A stretch of 64,000 nt of DNA. Origin: Woeseiaceae bacterium (GTDB taxonomy: Bacteria; Pseudomonadota; Gammaproteobacteria; Steroidobacterales; Woeseiaceae). The position numbers and the translations under genes are program-made. The notes under the pieces were generated by a model that searched no databases, had not been told where the DNA came from, and was given only the letters and a program-made list of their open reading frames with translations. Positions 47,476 to 57,071 of the stretch are shown here, one piece after another. The stretch's first letter is position 1, and the number at the start of each line of letters is the position of its first letter. The DNA is taken from the NCBI GenBank assembly GCA_021773135.1, contig JAJFKP010000044.1, positions 1 through 64,000 on the forward strand, in the 5' to 3' direction.

Positions 47476-48243
47476 TTACGCTTCTTTCTGCGTCTTGAAT
47501 TTACCAATGAGACGCCCTGCTGCCGCCAAATCTTCCTCAGTATCTACACCCGGGCCAGGGCGGACCGATGGCATACCCACTTTGATCTTTAGCCCGAGGC
47601 TCAATGCGCGTAATTGTTCGAGTTGTTCGGCAATTTCCAGCGCAGACTGAGGCGCAGACACAATAGCCTGCAGTACTGAGTTGCGATACGCGTAAATGCC
47701 GTGATGATGCAATGCAGAATTTCTGGCCAGCTCGTTATTGACAGCAGACCTCGCATACGGAATGGCTGCCCTGCTGAAATACAGGGCGAAACCGTTGTCA
47801 TCCACTACGGTCTTTACAATATTCGGATTGTCGAAATCCTGCTGCGACTGAATCGGCGAAGCAAGCGTTGCGACGTCTGCCCGTTCGTCATCCAGCAATG
47901 CCGCACATTGATTGATAAGCCGTGACGGCAGCAGCGGCTCATCGCCCTGTAAATTAACGATAAACTGCTCGTCCGGCCAGCCAGAAAGGCGTGCAACCTC
48001 CGCGAGACGGTCGGTTCCGGAACGGTGTGCAGCGGACGTCATGCAGCATTTCGCGGAGAAAGATTCTGCAGCGGCCACAATCCGCTCGTCATCGGTCGCG
48101 ATCACGACATCAGCAGCGGCGCTCTCAATACCTCGCTCGTAGACGTGCTGCAGCATCGGTTTGTCGCCGATCAGGCGTAACGGTTTGCCCGGAAGACGCT
48201 CGGATGCATAACGGGAAGGGATAACGACGACAAAGCCCGTCAT
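47476..48243 (-). CDS. kdsB: CMP-KDO synthetase
   Basis: A 255-residue cytidylyltransferase that activates KDO for lipopolysaccharide inner core. The N-terminus VVIPSRYASERLPGKPLRLI holds the nucleotide-binding signature; VATDDERIV, RSGTDRLAEVARL and NLQGDEPLLP follow. Its start overlaps the lpxK stop by four bases. It ends the comEC-exbB-exbD-msbA-lpxK-kdsB run. Confidence 0.96.
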   Translation of the reverse strand: MTGFVVVIPSRYASERLPGKPLRLIGDKPMLQHVYERGIESAAADVVIATDDERIVAAAESFSAKCCMTSAAHRSGTDRLAEVARLSGWPDEQFIVNLQGDEPLLPSRLINQCAALLDDERADVATLASPIQSQQDFDNPNIVKTVVDDNGFALYFSRAAIPYARSAVNNELARNSALHHHGIYAYRNSVLQAIVSAPQSALEIAEQLEQLRALSLGLKIKVGMPSVRPGPGVDTEEDLAAAGRLIGKFKTQKEA

Positions 48244-49280
48244 ACTGCAGGCCTCTCAGCTTCAATATTACGCACCACCAGATCAAGCAGCATGTCGCCT
48301 TCCTCGCCTTCAAATTCAACCTCAACCTCAACGCTCCAGCACTGCCCTGCCGCCGGAAATCGACACTTGACGGCATCCTTGCTGGTCATTATGACGGGCA
48401 TTGTGTCAGCAAAGCTGATGTCGGCTGGAGAAATTTTCGCATGATCCGGAAGCGGATGTCGCTTAACGATCATTCCATGAGATTCAAGCATGCGAAAAAA
48501 GCGCTCGGGGTTGCCGATTCCTGCAATCGCATGAACTTTACGGCCCGCAAAATCTGCAAGAGCAGCGACCTCGTTGTTATCCAGCCGACGCATCGCCACC
48601 GGCTTAAGCGAAAAATGTAGCGGTTGCCGATCAGATGCTCGTCGCAATACGTTATCCGGCCGATTCAGTCGCCTTTGTACGACTACCTTGTCGACGGAAT
48701 CGAGTCGAGCCGGTTTTTCCCTTAGCGGCCCGGCCGGAAGCAGCCGTCCGTTACCGAACCCGCGATGTCCGTCAATCACTGCAATTTCAACATCGCGTTC
48801 GAGTCGGTAGTGCTGCAAGCCGTCGTCAGCAAGAATAACGTTCGCACCAAGTTCAATCGCCCGGATCGCCGCGGCGATGCGATCCGGATGTACGACGACG
48901 TGGCATTTGCTGTGACTGGCCAGTAGCACAGCTTCATCACCGACAACGGCAGGATCACTCTGCGGCGTGGCCACTACAGGAGTTGCCCCGACAATGCCAC
49001 GATAACCGCGACTGACGACACCCGGCGAAAAGCCGCGCGCTTTCAACTCGCTTGCCAGCCAGATTGTCAGGGGCGTCTTGCCGGTGCCGCCCACCGTAAT
49101 GTTTCCAACCACGACGACCGGCACACCAACTGCCCGGGACTGAAATATATTGCGCCGATAGAGTGCACTGCGAACTTTTATGACAGCCGCGTAGAGCCAG
49201 CTGAAGGGAACAAGAAGCCATACCAGGGACGAGTTCCCGTACCACGTTTTGGCGACCCAGCTATCTTCGGCGCGACTCAT
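48240..49280 (-). CDS. lpxK: Tetraacyldisaccharide 4'-kinase
   Basis: A 346-residue inner-membrane P-loop kinase that phosphorylates the lipid A precursor. A hydrophobic N-terminal helix (SLVWLLVPFSWLYAAVIK) is followed by Walker A VGNITVGGTGKTPLTIWLA and the DDGLQHYRLERDVEIAVID block with the catalytic Asp pair. It lies 41 bases after msbA. The Trm112/YcaR gene often found between lpxK and kdsB is absent. Confidence 0.96.
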   Translation of the reverse strand: MSRAEDSWVAKTWYGNSSLVWLLVPFSWLYAAVIKVRSALYRRNIFQSRAVGVPVVVVGNITVGGTGKTPLTIWLASELKARGFSPGVVSRGYRGIVGATPVVATPQSDPAVVGDEAVLLASHSKCHVVVHPDRIAAAIRAIELGANVILADDGLQHYRLERDVEIAVIDGHRGFGNGRLLPAGPLREKPARLDSVDKVVVQRRLNRPDNVLRRASDRQPLHFSLKPVAMRRLDNNEVAALADFAGRKVHAIAGIGNPERFFRMLESHGMIVKRHPLPDHAKISPADISFADTMPVIMTSKDAVKCRFPAAGQCWSVEVEVEFEGEEGDMLLDLVVRNIEAERPAV

Positions 49281-49321
49281 CGATTGGTGTAAGGCATGCT
49301 GGTAGTCTGGAGAGCCATACG

Positions 49322-51088
49322 CTAGTTCCGGGTGGGAGAATCGTCGCTGAACTGCATACGATAGAGACTTTCGTAGTGACCGCGGGCTGCAATCAGTTCA
49401 TCGTGCGTACCAGATTCAACAATCCTGCCCTGGTCAAGGACGATGATCTGGTCGGCTTTCTCAACAGTCGACAAACGATGAGCAATCACCAGCGTGGTGC
49501 GATTCGTCATCAACCTGTCGAGTGCATCCTGAATGCGCCGTTCCGATTTCGTATCAAGCGATGATGTGGCCTCATCCAGTATCAGCACAGGCGCATTCTT
49601 CAACAATGCACGGCCGATGGCGATTCGCTGTCGCTGACCACCCGACAACAGGACGCCCCGATCGCCCACGTTGGTTTCGAACCCATCCGGCATTTCGTTT
49701 ACGAAATCGATGATATGCGCCGCTTCCGCCGCCTCCAGAAGCTGCGATCGACTGCAGTTGCGCAACTCGCCATAGGCGAGATTATTTTCGATGGAGTCGT
49801 TGAACAGTACGATATCCTGGCTTACGAAACTGATATTCGAACGCAAACTGGACAACTCATAATCCAGCACGGAACGTCCATCAAGCAAAATATCGCCTGC
49901 TTCCGCGTCATATAATCTTGGCAGCAGGCCGACAAGCGTCGTCTTGCCGCTGCCGGAATGCCCGACAATAGCGACCGTTTTGCCAGCGTCTACTTTGAGC
50001 GAAATATTTTTCAAAACCGGAGATTTGTCTCCGTTGTAGGAGAAACTGACATCGCGAAACTCAACCGTTCCTACTACCGAGTCTGGCGCGTAGGTTCCAT
50101 GGTTAATTTCGTCCGGCTCATCGATAATTTTGAAGAGGCTGTCGCCAGCTGCAATGCCGCGCTGTAGCGTGGCATTGATATTATTAATTCGTCGCAGTGG
50201 CTGCAGCATCAACATCATGGCGCCGAAAAACGACATGAAGCTGCCTGGCGAAAGGTTGCCATTCACCGATTCAACACCGGCAGCGTAAATTACGCCAGAA
50301 ACACCAATGCCGAATATCACCTGGGTAATCGCAACACCGAGTGATCGTGAACGGATCAACTTCAGATTCTGCCTTCGATTGGATTCGTCGACATTGATCA
50401 GTCTTTCCAGCTCATAACTGTAACCACCAAATATCTTAACGACTCGATTACCGACGAGCACTTCGTCGGTCACCTGTGCAACCTCGCCGACTGAGTCCTG
50501 GATGCGATTGCTGTAACGCCTGAACGCCTTGCCCAGCAGTTGAATAATAATTGCAATAACCGGCAACAGGACCGCGACGAACAAGAACAGACGCTGACTT
50601 TGATATAGCATCAGGGCAATTGACACAATCACCGTCAATGAGTCACGAACCAATACGGTCACCACATTGGTCACTGACTCGGCGACCATCTCGACGTTAT
50701 AAGTCATTCGCGACAGCATGGGACCTGTCGAATGCGTCTCGATAAAACGCGACGGAAGCGTCAGAAATTTACGAAATACGTCACGCCGCAATGAACTGAT
50801 GACGCTGCGGCCAATCCACCCAAGGGATGCCTCTGTGGCGAAGCCGGCGATGCCCCTGAGAATGAATACCGTTACAAACGCAAGGGGCATCCAACGCGAA
50901 GTTTCAAGGTTCTGTGCGACCAGCGTGTCGTCCATGAGCGGCTCAACGAGCCACACCATGCCGCCCTCAACAGCCGCCGTCGTCGCCATGGCAAATACCG
51001 CTATTCCACCGATCAGCTTGTGCGGAACAACATAGCCCCACAGCCTGCCATAGACTTCCTTCGCGCGTGGATTCAGCTTGCTAGCCAA
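49322..51088 (-). CDS. msbA: Lipid A exporter MsbA
   Basis: A 588-residue half-transporter ABC protein that flips lipid A-core across the inner membrane. Six transmembrane helices occupy about residues 20-310. The ATPase domain has Walker [21 protein letters not shown], signature LLSGGQRQRIAIGRALLK and Walker B PVLILDEATSSLD. It is flanked by exbD (9 bases upstream) and lpxK. Confidence 0.95.
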   Translation of the reverse strand: MASKLNPRAKEVYGRLWGYVVPHKLIGGIAVFAMATTAAVEGGMVWLVEPLMDDTLVAQNLETSRWMPLAFVTVFILRGIAGFATEASLGWIGRSVISSLRRDVFRKFLTLPSRFIETHSTGPMLSRMTYNVEMVAESVTNVVTVLVRDSLTVIVSIALMLYQSQRLFLFVAVLLPVIAIIIQLLGKAFRRYSNRIQDSVGEVAQVTDEVLVGNRVVKIFGGYSYELERLINVDESNRRQNLKLIRSRSLGVAITQVIFGIGVSGVIYAAGVESVNGNLSPGSFMSFFGAMMLMLQPLRRINNINATLQRGIAAGDSLFKIIDEPDEINHGTYAPDSVVGTVEFRDVSFSYNGDKSPVLKNISLKVDAGKTVAIVGHSGSGKTTLVGLLPRLYDAEAGDILLDGRSVLDYELSSLRSNISFVSQDIVLFNDSIENNLAYGELRNCSRSQLLEAAEAAHIIDFVNEMPDGFETNVGDRGVLLSGGQRQRIAIGRALLKNAPVLILDEATSSLDTKSERRIQDALDRLMTNRTTLVIAHRLSTVEKADQIIVLDQGRIVESGTHDELIAARGHYESLYRMQFSDDSPTRN

Positions 51089-51097
51089 AACTCTTCA

Positions 51098-51520
51098 CTA
51101 TTCCGTGGGATCGTTAACGGTGGCGATGCTGATACGGGTAAAGCCGAGCTTTCCGGCAACGTCCATGGCTGTCACGACGTGCTGATGACGGGCGTTGGCG
51201 TCCGCGCTGATCGTAAGCGGCAGGCTCGCGTCTCCATCAGATACAGTTTGTAATGCGTTGCGTATGGTTTCCGGCCGGTTGTTCACAAGTTCGCGATTGT
51301 TGACCAGATAGGTACCCTGCTCCGTAATCATGATGTCGATCTTTCGCGGCGGATCGTCAGTAACAGTCGAACTGTCGGCCTCGGGCAAACGAATCGAGAT
51401 TTGCGACTGTTTTACGAAACTCGTCGACACCATGAAGAAAATCAGCAAGAGCAAGACGACATCAATCAGGGATGTCATATTGACCTCCGGCTCCGCCTTG
51501 GCGCGAAGGTTGAGCTTCAT
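51098..51520 (-). CDS. exbD: ExbD/TolR-family energy transducer
   Basis: A 140-residue protein with one transmembrane helix (VNMTSLIDVVLLLLIFFMVS) carrying the essential Asp (SLIDV), followed by a periplasmic domain. With ExbB it forms a proton-driven stator that energises an outer-membrane process. The partner here is not clear; no TonB is close, and this pair sits between comEC and msbA as in Pseudomonas. It overlaps exbB by four bases. Confidence 0.92.
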   Translation of the reverse strand: MKLNLRAKAEPEVNMTSLIDVVLLLLIFFMVSTSFVKQSQISIRLPEADSSTVTDDPPRKIDIMITEQGTYLVNNRELVNNRPETIRNALQTVSDGDASLPLTISADANARHQHVVTAMDVAGKLGFTRISIATVNDPTE

Positions 51521-52152
51521 TTCTTGCTGCCGGCTCTTTGTTCTTTGTCTTGCCGACGGTGCAATGCCTCGACAAGCTTGATGGCTTCCTTTTCCATTTC
51601 GACCACCAGCCCGTCGATCCGGTTTCGATAGTAGCGGTAGCCAATCAGTGCCGGTATGGCGACCGTCAATCCCGCACCGGTTGTGATAAGCGCCTCCGCG
51701 ATACCGCCGGCAAGAACCGTTGGATCGCCCACGCCATGCGTCGTGATGGCTGTAAATACTTTTACCATGCCGATCACTGTGCCAAGCAGGCCCAGCAATG
51801 GCGTGATCGCGGCAATGGTGCCAAGCGTATCGAGGTAGCGCTCAAGCTCGTGGACAACGTGCCGACCGGTGTCCTCAATGCTGTCTTTCATGATAGTACG
51901 TTCGCGATCACGGTTGATTAATCCTGCGGCGAGGATCTGCCCGAGCGGCGAGCCCTGATGTAAGGTCTGGATCTGGCTTTGATCCAGCGCGTCACGCTTA
52001 ACCCAGCCCCAGACCTTGCTAGTCAGGTCCTCCGGGATAACCCGCTTTAATTGCAGCGTCCAGTAACGTTCCAGGACGATGCCCATCGCGATAATGGCGC
52101 AAAGGATGATCGGCGCCATCAGCCAGCCGCCAGCTTTAACGATTTCAACCAT
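51517..52152 (-). CDS. exbB: ExbB/TolQ/MotA-family proton channel
   Basis: A 211-residue protein with three transmembrane helices. The conserved segment LDTLGTIAAITPLLGLLGTV and the later GAGLTVAIPALIGYRYYRNR are family marks, with the channel-lining Thr. A large cytoplasmic loop lies between helices 1 and 2. Pairs with the overlapping exbD. Confidence 0.92.
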   Translation of the reverse strand: MVEIVKAGGWLMAPIILCAIIAMGIVLERYWTLQLKRVIPEDLTSKVWGWVKRDALDQSQIQTLHQGSPLGQILAAGLINRDRERTIMKDSIEDTGRHVVHELERYLDTLGTIAAITPLLGLLGTVIGMVKVFTAITTHGVGDPTVLAGGIAEALITTGAGLTVAIPALIGYRYYRNRIDGLVVEMEKEAIKLVEALHRRQDKEQRAGSKK

Positions 52153-52221
52153 CTACAGACACTCAAGCGAAAATCGGAATATACAGTGACCAGCCGGAAA
52201 ATTCTTCAGTCCCCGCCTGGC

Positions 52222-54519
52222 TTAACCGATGTCGTGCCAGTATTTTCTCGATTCAAGACGCTCGCGATGAATCACCCCCGGGGCCAACCCCCTGCAGAGC
52301 CGCTGACTAACGGATCCTGAAATGGCTGTATTAAACACCGTTGCACCTGCCGTTTCCCAGCGCGACACAACGTCAGCCTTGGGGAAATTCCAGCGATTAC
52401 CAAAACCGGCTGCCACTATTGCGGTTCGGGGACGTGCAGCACGAACCAGTGGCAGGGTCGACGAAGTACGACTACCGTGATGCGGCACCACCAGGACCGT
52501 GCTGGGACGAATTGAGCGGCGGTACACGAGTAATTTCTCAACCGGTGCCTCGATATCTCCGGATAGCAGCAGGCGATGCGCTCCCATTGAGATCTCGAGA
52601 ACACACGACGCGTTGTTGCGCGTCCATGGGGCCCTTAGTCGCGGATGCAGGACTGAGTAGACCGCACTATCAGACCGCCATGAAATGCCTGCTACGCAGC
52701 GGGTGTGCTGCGCAGGGATGCCTTCGATTTCCTCACCGGTCATTAGCCGCCGGACGGGTAATGCTGCGATGACCCGTTCAATCCCGCCCGCATGGTCAAG
52801 ATCAGCATGACTCACGATCAGCCGATCCAGACGAGTGACACCGAGGCCTTGCAGGAATGGCAGGACAACTAATTCTGCCGCAGTGTTGCCGGTCGAAAAC
52901 CTGGGGCCCGTGTCGAACAGGAGCGCATGATTGGCAGTGCGCACAAAAACTGACAAGCCCTGACCGACGTCGAGTACATAATAGTCAAGGCAGTCGCGCG
53001 GCGTTTCCGGAGGTTTGTAAGCCAGCACAGCAATTACTGCGAGCAGTGCGAGTTTCCGGCCTGGCCAGCCGATGGGAAGTACTACGTACAATGCGGGCAG
53101 CAGCGCTACCCATACGACCGGGCCCGACAGGTACTTAAGCTGCTGGTCAACGTAGGGCAGCTGAGTCATTGCGTGCAGTAGCCGGACGACGGAATCGACG
53201 GTCGCATGGGCCCCGCGCAGCAGGAAATCGCCCTGTGCAGAGAATGCGTGGTCCAGGGTAACGCCCAACAGCGTCAGCGGCACGGTCAAAAAATTGAAAA
53301 CGGGCAGTATCAGCATGTTGGCGACGGGCGCCAGCGGTGCGAAACGACCGAAAATGAGTGCCGTGAGTGGAAACAGAGCGATCAGAAGTGCAATTTGCAG
53401 GCCGCACAAACGCGTAAGCCCTGTAATTGCTGCACCAACCCGGTTGTCCAGCAGTACAGACGGGCGAACATGCCGGGCCGAAACTGCAATCAGGATTGCA
53501 ACCGCAGCAAATGACAGCTTGAATCCGGGTGCCAGTATTGCGAGCGGGTCAGTGATGAAGATTACCAGGCAAGGTCCGGCCACCAGGTAGCTGGCAGAGA
53601 CACGTCGGCGCAGCAGCATGGCAAGGCCACCCCCGCTTGCCATCAGCAGTGCCCGCCGGGCCGGGACTGCGAAGCCGGCCACTGCGGCATAGAGCGCGGC
53701 CGTCGCGATGGCTGTGACCAGGGCGGCGTCGCGAATGTTTCCTCGCTTGCCCACGAGCCCCAACATGCCCCAGGACAGGAGGCAGGCAAATCCTGCCGCC
53801 AAGCCTATATGAAGCCCGGAAATGGCCATAAGGTGGCTCGTGCCGGTCCTGGCGTAAAGATCCCAATCGGCTGAGCTGATCGACTGTCGCGCGCCGGCAC
53901 CAACCGCCGTGAGCGCAGCAGATGCAGTGTCCTCCGGCAACACTGCCTGCATTCTCCTGACGATGCGTACCCGCGCTGCAGTCAGCAGCGAGGGCGATTC
54001 GCCGTGAACGCGATAGCTATGGCCTTTGTTATCGACGTAGCCGACCGCCCCGGTTTGTTCGCGGAACAACCAGCCTTCCAGGTCAAAACCGCCCGGATTC
54101 GCGTAGCCGCGCGGGCGTTTCAGATGGGTCACCAGGTGCCAGGTATCTCCCAACTCAGGTATAGCGAGCGGCTCAAGCCAGGTCAGACGGATTCGCCGCG
54201 GCAAATCCGGCCTGCCCTGTGGTCGCACGAAAAAACGGACTGAGGTCTCAGCACTAACCGGAAAACTATCGATTCGACCGGTAAAGGCGGTGCGCACACC
54301 GACCTGCTGCCGATTCAATTGGCTTGCCAGCATGCCGTCTGCTGTCATCCCCATTACAGCAAAACCGAGAAGAAAACAGCCCAATGGGGCCATAGTGCAC
54401 CAGCGGCAGCAGGCGATGCCGCCCACGATGCATAGCAGGAATACCGGAGGCGCTGGCAGCCGGGTAAACAGCTCCAGTGAATACGCACCGCCAAGTGTGC
54501 ACAGACACAACAGGCGCAT
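52222..54519 (-). CDS. comEC: ComEC/Rec2 DNA uptake channel
   Basis: A 765-residue inner-membrane protein that takes single-stranded DNA into the cytoplasm in natural competence. It has an N-terminal OB-like domain (about 60-175), a competence domain with about ten helices (HLMAISGLHIGLAAGFACLL) and a C-terminal metallo-beta-lactamase domain with SHADLDHAGG and PHHGSRTSS. All three parts are complete, so it should work. Natural transformation also needs type IV pili and ComEA, not seen here. Confidence 0.93.
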   Translation of the reverse strand: MRLLCLCTLGGAYSLELFTRLPAPPVFLLCIVGGIACCRWCTMAPLGCFLLGFAVMGMTADGMLASQLNRQQVGVRTAFTGRIDSFPVSAETSVRFFVRPQGRPDLPRRIRLTWLEPLAIPELGDTWHLVTHLKRPRGYANPGGFDLEGWLFREQTGAVGYVDNKGHSYRVHGESPSLLTAARVRIVRRMQAVLPEDTASAALTAVGAGARQSISSADWDLYARTGTSHLMAISGLHIGLAAGFACLLSWGMLGLVGKRGNIRDAALVTAIATAALYAAVAGFAVPARRALLMASGGGLAMLLRRRVSASYLVAGPCLVIFITDPLAILAPGFKLSFAAVAILIAVSARHVRPSVLLDNRVGAAITGLTRLCGLQIALLIALFPLTALIFGRFAPLAPVANMLILPVFNFLTVPLTLLGVTLDHAFSAQGDFLLRGAHATVDSVVRLLHAMTQLPYVDQQLKYLSGPVVWVALLPALYVVLPIGWPGRKLALLAVIAVLAYKPPETPRDCLDYYVLDVGQGLSVFVRTANHALLFDTGPRFSTGNTAAELVVLPFLQGLGVTRLDRLIVSHADLDHAGGIERVIAALPVRRLMTGEEIEGIPAQHTRCVAGISWRSDSAVYSVLHPRLRAPWTRNNASCVLEISMGAHRLLLSGDIEAPVEKLLVYRRSIRPSTVLVVPHHGSRTSSTLPLVRAARPRTAIVAAGFGNRWNFPKADVVSRWETAGATVFNTAISGSVSQRLCRGLAPGVIHRERLESRKYWHDIG

Positions 54520-54602
54520 TTTCCGCTTCCCTGCGTTTTATCGTTATGATGCGGCCCTCGACACAGGACCTTTCGCAGCTATAGAAGCAAAGCCAGCAGC
54601 AG

Positions 54603-55133
54603 ATGCCCAGAAGATTTTTTCGCAAATTCGCATTAAAACGCGAAAACCTGAAAGGCCGCTGGTGGCTCGCTCCCTTCAACCACCTGTTGCACGAGCCACA
54701 GCTTTGGGTGATTCGCCGCCGTAACGTCGTACCGGCCTTTGCCCTCGGACTGTTTGTGGCCTACCAGCCATTCCCGGGTCATATTCTCATTGCCTGCCTG
54801 CTTGCAATTCTGCTACGCGTCAACATGCCGGTTGCGGCAATCACGACGCTGGTCGGCAACCCTATAACCTTTGGACCTATGTTTTATGTCGCTTACGACG
54901 TCGGTCGACGCTTGCTTGGACAAGCACCACAACCGTTTGAGTTTGAGTTATCTTTCGACTGGTTGTTCGACCGCTTCATCGATATCTGGCAGCCGCTGAT
55001 GCTGGGCAGTCTGCTGCTTGGCGCTGTCCTTGCGCTAATCGGATTCGTCACGCTCGATTTATTGTGGCGGGCGTCAATCTGGGATTACCTTGCGAAACGC
55101 CGAAAACGCAATTCGTCGAGATCTGCTGACTAA
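54603..55133 (+). CDS. DUF2062 membrane protein
   Basis: A 176-residue protein of the DUF2062 family. The N-terminal basic stretch is followed by the conserved [20 protein letters not shown] and [20 protein letters not shown], with two or three transmembrane segments. Function unknown. A homologue also lies next to comEC and the lol genes in Pseudomonas. Its stop overlaps the lolD stop by three bases, convergent. Confidence 0.88.
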   Translation: MPRRFFRKFALKRENLKGRWWLAPFNHLLHEPQLWVIRRRNVVPAFALGLFVAYQPFPGHILIACLLAILLRVNMPVAAITTLVGNPITFGPMFYVAYDVGRRLLGQAPQPFEFELSFDWLFDRFIDIWQPLMLGSLLLGAVLALIGFVTLDLLWRASIWDYLAKRRKRNSSRSAD

Positions 55134-55828
55134 ACGCCGGTTGCGTCGTCAAGTTTGCCGTTCTCCAGCACCAGTATTCGATCCATTTTCGCTGCGATCG
55201 AATGATCATGGGTCACGACAACGAGGCTGGTCTGCAACTCCTCATTTAACTCGAGCATCAGGCGAAGTACGTGCTCGCCGTTACCGGCATCCAGGTTGCC
55301 AGTCGGCTCATCCGCAAGGACCAGCTTTGGCCGCGTAATCAGGGCCCGAGCGACTGCCGCACGCTGTCTCTCACCGCCGGACAGCTCGCCTGGTTTATGT
55401 TCTAGTCGGGCACCCAGACCGACCCGGTCCAGTAACGCAGCGGCCTGTTCCAGCGCAGCTTCCTTCGCGGTACGGCGGATCAAAAGCGGCATCGCCACGT
55501 TCTCATGGGCGGTGAATTCCGGCAGCAGGTGATGGAATTGATAGATGAAGCCGATGTACTGGTTGCGTAATACGCCTTTTTTCGCTTCATTGAGATCGGC
55601 CATCGACTGACCATTGACGTACACATCTCCGGACGTGGGATCGTCCAGGCCGCCCATGATCTGCAGCAAGGTCGTTTTCCCCGACCCTGACGAACCGATG
55701 ATCGCAAGGCGCTCAGCAGGTTTGACAACGAGGTCGGCGCCGCTTAGAACTTCCAGCGTTGAATCTCCCTCCTTGAAGCGGCGAAAAATCGACCGGCACT
55801 CGAGCACCGCATGGGCTACGTCAGTCAT
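55130..55828 (-). CDS. lolD: Lipoprotein-release ATPase LolD
   Basis: A 232-residue ABC ATPase that powers the LolC/LolE complex to pull lipoproteins out of the inner membrane for LolA. Walker A is [20 protein letters not shown], signature [19 protein letters not shown] and Walker [15 protein letters not shown] start at 55828 ([13 protein letters not shown]), overlapping the lolE stop by eight bases; the frame is open to 55915 within lolE. Confidence 0.95.
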   Translation of the reverse strand: MTDVAHAVLECRSIFRRFKEGDSTLEVLSGADLVVKPAERLAIIGSSGSGKTTLLQIMGGLDDPTSGDVYVNGQSMADLNEAKKGVLRNQYIGFIYQFHHLLPEFTAHENVAMPLLIRRTAKEAALEQAAALLDRVGLGARLEHKPGELSGGERQRAAVARALITRPKLVLADEPTGNLDAGNGEHVLRLMLELNEELQTSLVVVTHDHSIAAKMDRILVLENGKLDDATGV

Positions 55829-57068
55829 AGCGCAATGCCTCTGCCGGCAATGTGCGTGCACCGCGCCACGCCGGGTAAAGTGTTGACGCCAGGGCCAGCA
55901 CCAATGCGATCGCACTGATCCTCGCCACGTCCATTACTCTCAAATCTGCCGGCAGGTCGCTTATGAAATATACGTCTGCGGCAAGAAACTTGATGCCAAA
56001 TGTTGCTTCCATAAATTGCACAATTCCTTCCAGGTTTAGTGACAACACAACACCGAGAACCACGCCCGCCACGGTGCCAAACACACCGATAACGGACCCT
56101 TGGGTAATAAATATTCTAAGAATGTCCCGTGGCGTCGCGCCGACTGTGCGCAGAATAGCGATGTCCGACTGCTTGTCCTTGACGACCATGACCAGCGTCG
56201 AAACGATATTGAATGCCGCAACGGCAACCACCATCAGCAGGATTACGAACAGAATTGATTTGGTTATCTGAATGGAACGAAAGAAATTCACATTGCGCCG
56301 GGTCCAATCGGTAACCAACACCCCACCACCGCCTGCCATGGCAGCTCGACGCACAATCTGCGGCGCATCGAAGACCTCTGTAACGGCCAGACGAATGCCG
56401 CTAACCGTTTCTGCCATACGAAACAATCGCTGTGAGTCCCCGAGATTGATAAATGCAAGTCTTCGATCAAACTCGTACATACCAACCCGATAAATACCTG
56501 ATACGGTAAAGCGCTTGGTACGTGGCACAACGCCAGCGGGCGTTACAATGCCCTCTGCCAGCGTCAGTGTAACTTTGTCACCGATAGTCGCTTGTAGCTC
56601 GGCTGCAAGTTCGACGCCCAGCACGATATTAAACGCACCCGAGGTAAGGGACTCAAGATCGCCGTCAACGAGCGTGGCACCGACCCCCGATACACGTGCC
56701 TCCAATTGCGGATCAATGCCGCGAAATTCGGCACCGCTAAGTTGATTGCCGAATACGAGCAGTCCCTGGCCCTCGACAAACGGCGCCGCGGCCGACACAT
56801 CCGGCTGCAACTCGGCTGTTTCTGACCACGTTAGCCAATTACTGAGGCCGCCGTTCGGATCCTCGATGGTCGCATGCGCCGACATCGCAAGCAGACGATC
56901 TTTAAGCTCCTGCTCGAATCCATTCACTACGGATAACACGACGATCAGAACAGCCACCGCGATGGCGATCCCCAGCATGGATATCGCGGAAATCAGCGAA
57001 ATAAATCCGTTGCTACTGCGCGCACGTACATAGCGTCGGCCAATCCAGAATTCGTAGCCGCCAATCAT
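55821..57068 (-). CDS. lolE: Lipoprotein-release permease, LolC/LolE family (second)
   Basis: A 415-residue permease with one N-terminal transmembrane helix, a periplasmic MacB-like domain (about 45-270) and three C-terminal helices ([19 protein letters not shown] region and on). The N-terminus [20 protein letters not shown] is typical. It pairs with the upstream copy to form LolCE. Which of the two is LolC or LolE is not settled by eye; I name by position. Three bases separate it from the upstream gene. Confidence 0.88.
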   Translation of the reverse strand: MIGGYEFWIGRRYVRARSSNGFISLISAISMLGIAIAVAVLIVVLSVVNGFEQELKDRLLAMSAHATIEDPNGGLSNWLTWSETAELQPDVSAAAPFVEGQGLLVFGNQLSGAEFRGIDPQLEARVSGVGATLVDGDLESLTSGAFNIVLGVELAAELQATIGDKVTLTLAEGIVTPAGVVPRTKRFTVSGIYRVGMYEFDRRLAFINLGDSQRLFRMAETVSGIRLAVTEVFDAPQIVRRAAMAGGGGVLVTDWTRRNVNFFRSIQITKSILFVILLMVVAVAAFNIVSTLVMVVKDKQSDIAILRTVGATPRDILRIFITQGSVIGVFGTVAGVVLGVVLSLNLEGIVQFMEATFGIKFLAADVYFISDLPADLRVMDVARISAIALVLALASTLYPAWRGARTLPAEALRYD

Positions 57069-57071
57069 CGG